A DNA stretch of 64,000 nt from JAGQVA01 sp041391725 (GTDB taxonomy: Bacteria > Bacteroidota > Bacteroidia > J057), in assembly GCA_041391725.1 (NCBI GenBank), contig JAWKNL010000025.1, forward strand, positions 1 through 64,000, read 5' to 3'. Within the stretch, counting starts at the first letter, position 1, and each line of letters starts with the position of its first letter. The notes under the pieces were generated by a model. The model made no database searches, was not told where the DNA came from, and was given only the letters and a program-made list of their open reading frames with translations. Shown here piece after piece: positions 60,848 to 64,000 of the stretch. A program made the position numbers and the translations under genes.

Positions 60848-62643
60848 AAAGAAAAAATATATACAGATTCGGAAAGTGGGGGTTGAGATGGGGGATTCTT
60901 TGCCTTGTGGGTGCGGCTGTCATGCACTGTGCGCAACCCGCTTCCCCTACGGGCGGAGCCAGAGACGAAGTGCCACCCACAGTGTCCAAAACCTTTCCTG
61001 AAACCGGAACGCTGAACTTCAGCGGAGATGAGGTGAAATTTGTTTTCAGTGAGGCCATACGGCCCCCCACATTTGACAAAGAGATCTTTGTTTCCCCGTT
61101 TATGAAGCGACCCAAAATCATCCGCAGCGACAATGCCAAAAGGATCACCATCAAATTTGCCGAACCCCTTCGTCCGCAGACAACCTATGTGATTACCCTT
61201 ACCGGCATCAAAGACAATACCGAGGGCAACACCATTGAGGAAGCGTTTACCCTTGCTTTCAGTACCGGCGACGTGTTGGACAGCATGGAACTGAAGGGAA
61301 AAATCATCGGACCCGATCCCTCCAAACCCGTCAAGGATATGACGGTGATGATATTTGACGCAGACAGCATCAAAAAGAATGATTTTAAAGGAAAAAGACC
61401 CGCCTATCTCACCAAAGCCAGTGAGACGGGAGAGTTTTCATTCAAATACCTCCGCGACGCACCGTTTCGGATATTTGGCGTAGTGGACAAAGACCAGTCC
61501 AATTCCTACAGCAACGATACCGAAGTCATAGCCGCACCTGAAGACTCCCTTGCCGTTTTTTCCAAAGACTCCACCGACGAGGCGACAAATTTGTTATACG
61601 CATTTCTCCCCGACACCCTTCCTCCCCGGCTTCTCAACTATGTATGGTGGAATGCGAATACCATTTCCTGCCGGTTTAATGAAAACCTCCGCCTCGATTT
61701 TGTGAAAATGTTTATGACAGACACCCTCAATCAGGATACTTCTGTACTGGAAAACTATAGCTGGCTGGGGGGGACAGATAAGGAACTGCTCATTCACACT
61801 ACCCGGCCCTATACCCGGTGGAGTCATATTCATTTTACCGGACTGTCGGACAGTCTGGGCAACCAGATGGACACGGTGCTGCGCGTCAATGACCAGCGCA
61901 AAAAAACGCAGACCAATCCCGTTTCGGGGAAACCCGAACTAGATCTGGAGCGGGAAGCCTGGCGGTTGTTTTCCCACCGTCTTTATACCGAAGCAGATTC
62001 TTCGCTTATTTTCCTCTCAGACACCAGCCGCAATGACAGCGTGCGGAAGATCTTTCCCATGACAAGAGAGCGGGATGGGTTGCAATTGTTTTTGCGGCCT
62101 GCAGAGGCCATTGACCCGAAAGCACCCTACGTGGTGAACATCAAAGGCGAATATTTCCAGTCGTTTGACACGACAGAAACCGACACCGTATATCGCTACC
62201 CGGTGAAATGGTACGACCCGATGGATTTCGGGACGATAGAAGGCGTGGTAAAATACGATTCGACCTACATCGGTCCCATTGTGTTGCAGTTTATCAACAA
62301 AGGCGGGAAAGTGGTGCGGTCTTCGACCGACACGACCTTTGCCTTCAGGCTATTGCCACCCGAAGCCTATACGATCCGCGTCATCCTCGACGAAGATGGA
62401 AACGGCGTGCTTTCACCCGGCAATCTGTGGCCCTACCGCCTGCCCGAAAAAGTCTATGAAGACAACACCCCGCTGACCATCCGCGCCAACTGGGACTTTG
62501 AGGATCACATCGTACAGATCGGCGAGAAAAAAGCCGCACCACAGGCATCAGGCGAAACCAGGCCCGCCGGCGGACCACCCACTCCCGCGGGCGAGCGCCC
62601 GCAGGGGATCACGCCCGTTCCGGGCGGGAGAGGGCGGCCTTGA
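60844..62643 (+). CDS. Ig-like (SbsA/Big_5) domain lipoprotein
   Basis: 599 aa from the ATG at 60844 (ATGA overlap). Lipoprotein signal with Cys29 after VMH, followed by AQPASPTGGARDEVPPTV, the usual start of Bacteroidota lipoproteins with an SbsA-type Ig-like domain (about 40-130; TFPETGTLNF, VFSEAIRPP, TTYVITLTGIKDN). The remainder has a series of beta domains, one resembling a carboxypeptidase-regulatory fold (FGTIEGVVKYDSTYIGP ... RVILDEDGNGVLSPG). The C-terminus is Pro/Gly-rich and low in complexity. Surface-exposed or periplasmic; exact function unknown. Last gene of the carboxypeptidase operon. Confidence 0.8.
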   Translation: MKRKNIYRFGKWGLRWGILCLVGAAVMHCAQPASPTGGARDEVPPTVSKTFPETGTLNFSGDEVKFVFSEAIRPPTFDKEIFVSPFMKRPKIIRSDNAKRITIKFAEPLRPQTTYVITLTGIKDNTEGNTIEEAFTLAFSTGDVLDSMELKGKIIGPDPSKPVKDMTVMIFDADSIKKNDFKGKRPAYLTKASETGEFSFKYLRDAPFRIFGVVDKDQSNSYSNDTEVIAAPEDSLAVFSKDSTDEATNLLYAFLPDTLPPRLLNYVWWNANTISCRFNENLRLDFVKMFMTDTLNQDTSVLENYSWLGGTDKELLIHTTRPYTRWSHIHFTGLSDSLGNQMDTVLRVNDQRKKTQTNPVSGKPELDLEREAWRLFSHRLYTEADSSLIFLSDTSRNDSVRKIFPMTRERDGLQLFLRPAEAIDPKAPYVVNIKGEYFQSFDTTETDTVYRYPVKWYDPMDFGTIEGVVKYDSTYIGPIVLQFINKGGKVVRSSTDTTFAFRLLPPEAYTIRVILDEDGNGVLSPGNLWPYRLPEKVYEDNTPLTIRANWDFEDHIVQIGEKKAAPQASGETRPAGGPPTPAGERPQGITPVPGGRGRP

Positions 62644-63183
62644 GGACTGACCGGAACCCCCTTCCGCCTAACCAAGCCCCCCTTGGAAATGGGGACTTGG
62701 CGGAACCCTCAATCGTATATATTGATACCGTGTCCCGCCCGTCCCTTTTCCAAAGGGGGACGGGATAAGCGGAAGGGGGTTCGTCAGCGCTGCGCCGTGC
62801 GGCGCATGTCCGGTGGGGTTCGAGCCTCCTCACCCACCGGGGTTCGAGCCTCCTCACCCACCGGGGTTCGAGCCGAAGGTGCCATTAAGGCGAACTGGAT
62901 GGTCAGGCCGCAGGCCCAACCGCGAAGCGGTGTCAGGATTATAGAAAATCTTCAGACCCAGACGCCAGTCTAACCCTGAAAGGGTGACAGAAAGGTTATG
63001 CCACTCCTTCGGAGTTTGTATAACCCCTGTAGCCACCTGTGGCTATAATAATTACACCCCCTTAATGGGATCTTCGACGCTTCGCGGTTATGGCTGCGCC
63101 AAAATCTCCTTTTGTCATTTGTAATTCCTTGTACCTTTAGGCATCTTCGATTTGTCATTTGTAATTCTTTGTAATTTCCGCCC
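62644..63183. repeat. Repeat-rich intergenic region
   Basis: 540 bp without a gene. It contains a 14-bp inverted repeat (62654-62667 / 62769-62782, core CCCCCTTCCGC) framing a fold-back element, a 24-bp tandem repeat (about 2.5 copies, 62815-62874), an array of short perfect hairpins (62919-62931, 62973-62985, 63003-63015, 63030-63045) with loops such as GAA, and a 17-bp direct repeat (63111-63127, 63151-63167). No spacers or cas genes, so not CRISPR. Confidence 0.8.
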
Positions 63184-64000
63184 ATGCACCAGATCATCCA
63201 TAGCTATAAACACCGCCTCACCAATCTCAGCCAGAGCAACCGCTCGCTGAAATTGCCGCGGCTGAGCAAAAGCAGGGATATGGATCTCAAAGATCTGGGC
63301 TTTCTCGAAGAGGATTCGCCGGAGGATATTCTCCTCAAAATTATCTCCGGAAAGGATGTGCGCCTGATCAATAAACTGGATCCGCGCCACGAACCGGTAA
63401 ACCTCGCCGACCGGCGCCTCAATCAGATTTACCGCTCGGTGAGTACGCTGTTTGAAGAGACGGGAACGTATGATCTTTTTGTGGGTTATCCCTTCGTCGA
63501 AGGGAAATTTATCGACGGCTCCGTCGCCCGCTGCCCTGTGCTGCTGTTTCCGGTGCGGCTGGTGCGCAACCTCCAGAGCCGCCCGAGGTGGAAACTGGAG
63601 GTCGCCGAAGGCGAGCCTGTGGTGTTTAACAAGACGTTTTTTCTCGCTTACGAACAGTTTCAGCAGGTGCGCCTCCGGCCCGAATTCTGGGAGGAGGAAA
63701 TCGAACCCGCCAAAGAATATCTGACCTGGATCAATGATCTCTACCAGAAAATCAAGTCCTACGAAATCGAGGTAAATTTCAACAGCGACTTGTTCCAGTT
63801 GAAACTGGAATCCTTTCCCGATTACCTGGCCGATACGATGAACCGCTTCGGACTGGGAAAGCTGATATTCCGGCCCCAGGCTGTGCTGGGGATTTTCCCG
63901 CAGTCCGACTCCGCCCTGCTTCAGGATTACCAGGAAATAGAAAAACAACCGGAAGTTTTTGATCTCAACAGCCTGCTTTCCGGAAACGGCACTGCTCATG
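63184..64000 (+). CDS. DUF4011-type helicase/nuclease family protein, N-terminal part
   Basis: 272 codons from ATG 63184, still open at the window end. No stop is in view, so the gene is cut. The N-terminus (YKHRLTNLSQSNRSLKLPRL) matches the DUF4011 start of large bacterial SF1 helicases (the usual LLDLSLRNRLLNF motif in altered form), and ARCPVLLFPVRLVR fits the following strand. In that family an SF1 helicase core and often a Vsr-like or other nuclease domain follow; neither is visible yet. The region is clearly more GC-rich than the rest of the window. A long open frame on the opposite strand (63115-63999) is a shadow of this gene. Such helicases often sit in defence or repair contexts; this is inference. 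Confidence 0.65.
   Translation, partial: MHQIIHSYKHRLTNLSQSNRSLKLPRLSKSRDMDLKDLGFLEEDSPEDILLKIISGKDVRLINKLDPRHEPVNLADRRLNQIYRSVSTLFEETGTYDLFVGYPFVEGKFIDGSVARCPVLLFPVRLVRNLQSRPRWKLEVAEGEPVVFNKTFFLAYEQFQQVRLRPEFWEEEIEPAKEYLTWINDLYQKIKSYEIEVNFNSDLFQLKLESFPDYLADTMNRFGLGKLIFRPQAVLGIFPQSDSALLQDYQEIEKQPEVFDLNSLLSGNGTAH

Noticed and set aside
62815..62874. 24-bp repeat considered as a CRISPR array
   Set aside because: Units are directly tandem without spacers, and no cas genes are present.
63115..63999. Long minus-strand open frame (294 codons) at the right end
   Set aside because: It mirrors a plus-strand gene with convincing DUF4011-like sequence; high GC makes antisense frames long.

Overview
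The window is chromosomal DNA of a Bacteroidota bacterium, probably Saprospiria-like. Evidence: porU and porV of the type IX secretion system (T9SS), several secreted proteins with C-terminal T9SS sorting domains, a TonB receptor with a carboxypeptidase-like N-terminal domain, the Bacteroidota gene order glycogen/starch synthase - DUF4270 lipoprotein - glmS, promoters of the TAnnTTTG type, and few Shine-Dalgarno sites. The genus is inference.

Left part (1-6.9 kb). After the tail of a DoxX-like gene comes a compact, overlapping minus-strand operon: a C5 cytosine DNA methyltransferase, a 995-aa protein with two GHKL ATPase domains (MORC/MutL/Hsp90-like at the N-terminus, histidine-kinase-like at the C-terminus), and a 546-aa protein with a divergent response-receiver domain and a long unknown C-terminal region. 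It lies next to the 3' end of a tRNA-Asn gene, itself preceded by two 90-bp tandem repeats carrying tRNA-Asn 5' halves. This operon is the best candidate for a poorly described system: a restriction- or defence-like module with two-component logic.

Signalling block (7-21.5 kb). Two divergent giant paralogues each combine TPRs, a histidine kinase, a receiver and a class III nucleotide cyclase. They are followed by a MOCOS-like class V aminotransferase, a histidine kinase / OmpR regulator pair (the kinase is frameshifted), and a CHAT-like/TPR membrane protein.

DNA-maintenance block (21.6-27.8 kb): an exonuclease-RecQ-UvrD fusion, a ParA ATPase and a small RHH-like partner. Accessory, AT-rich block (27.8-33.2 kb): surface and secreted proteins, one of them a T9SS serine protease split by a decayed IS982-family element with a 9-bp target duplication, plus a beta-barrel gene and a barrel remnant.

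Right part (33.2-64 kb), mostly housekeeping and envelope genes: plsC-like acyltransferase, hybrid kinase, PagL-like deacylase with peroxiredoxin, T9SS cargo, TonB receptor, GNAT, panC, single-domain glycogen synthase, DUF4270, glmS, aroE, porV, porU, two hypothetical proteins, pheS-pheT, M14 carboxypeptidase, two small envelope genes, a repeat-rich intergenic region, and the start of a DUF4011-type helicase cut by the window end. All family calls come from motifs read by eye; no database search was run.
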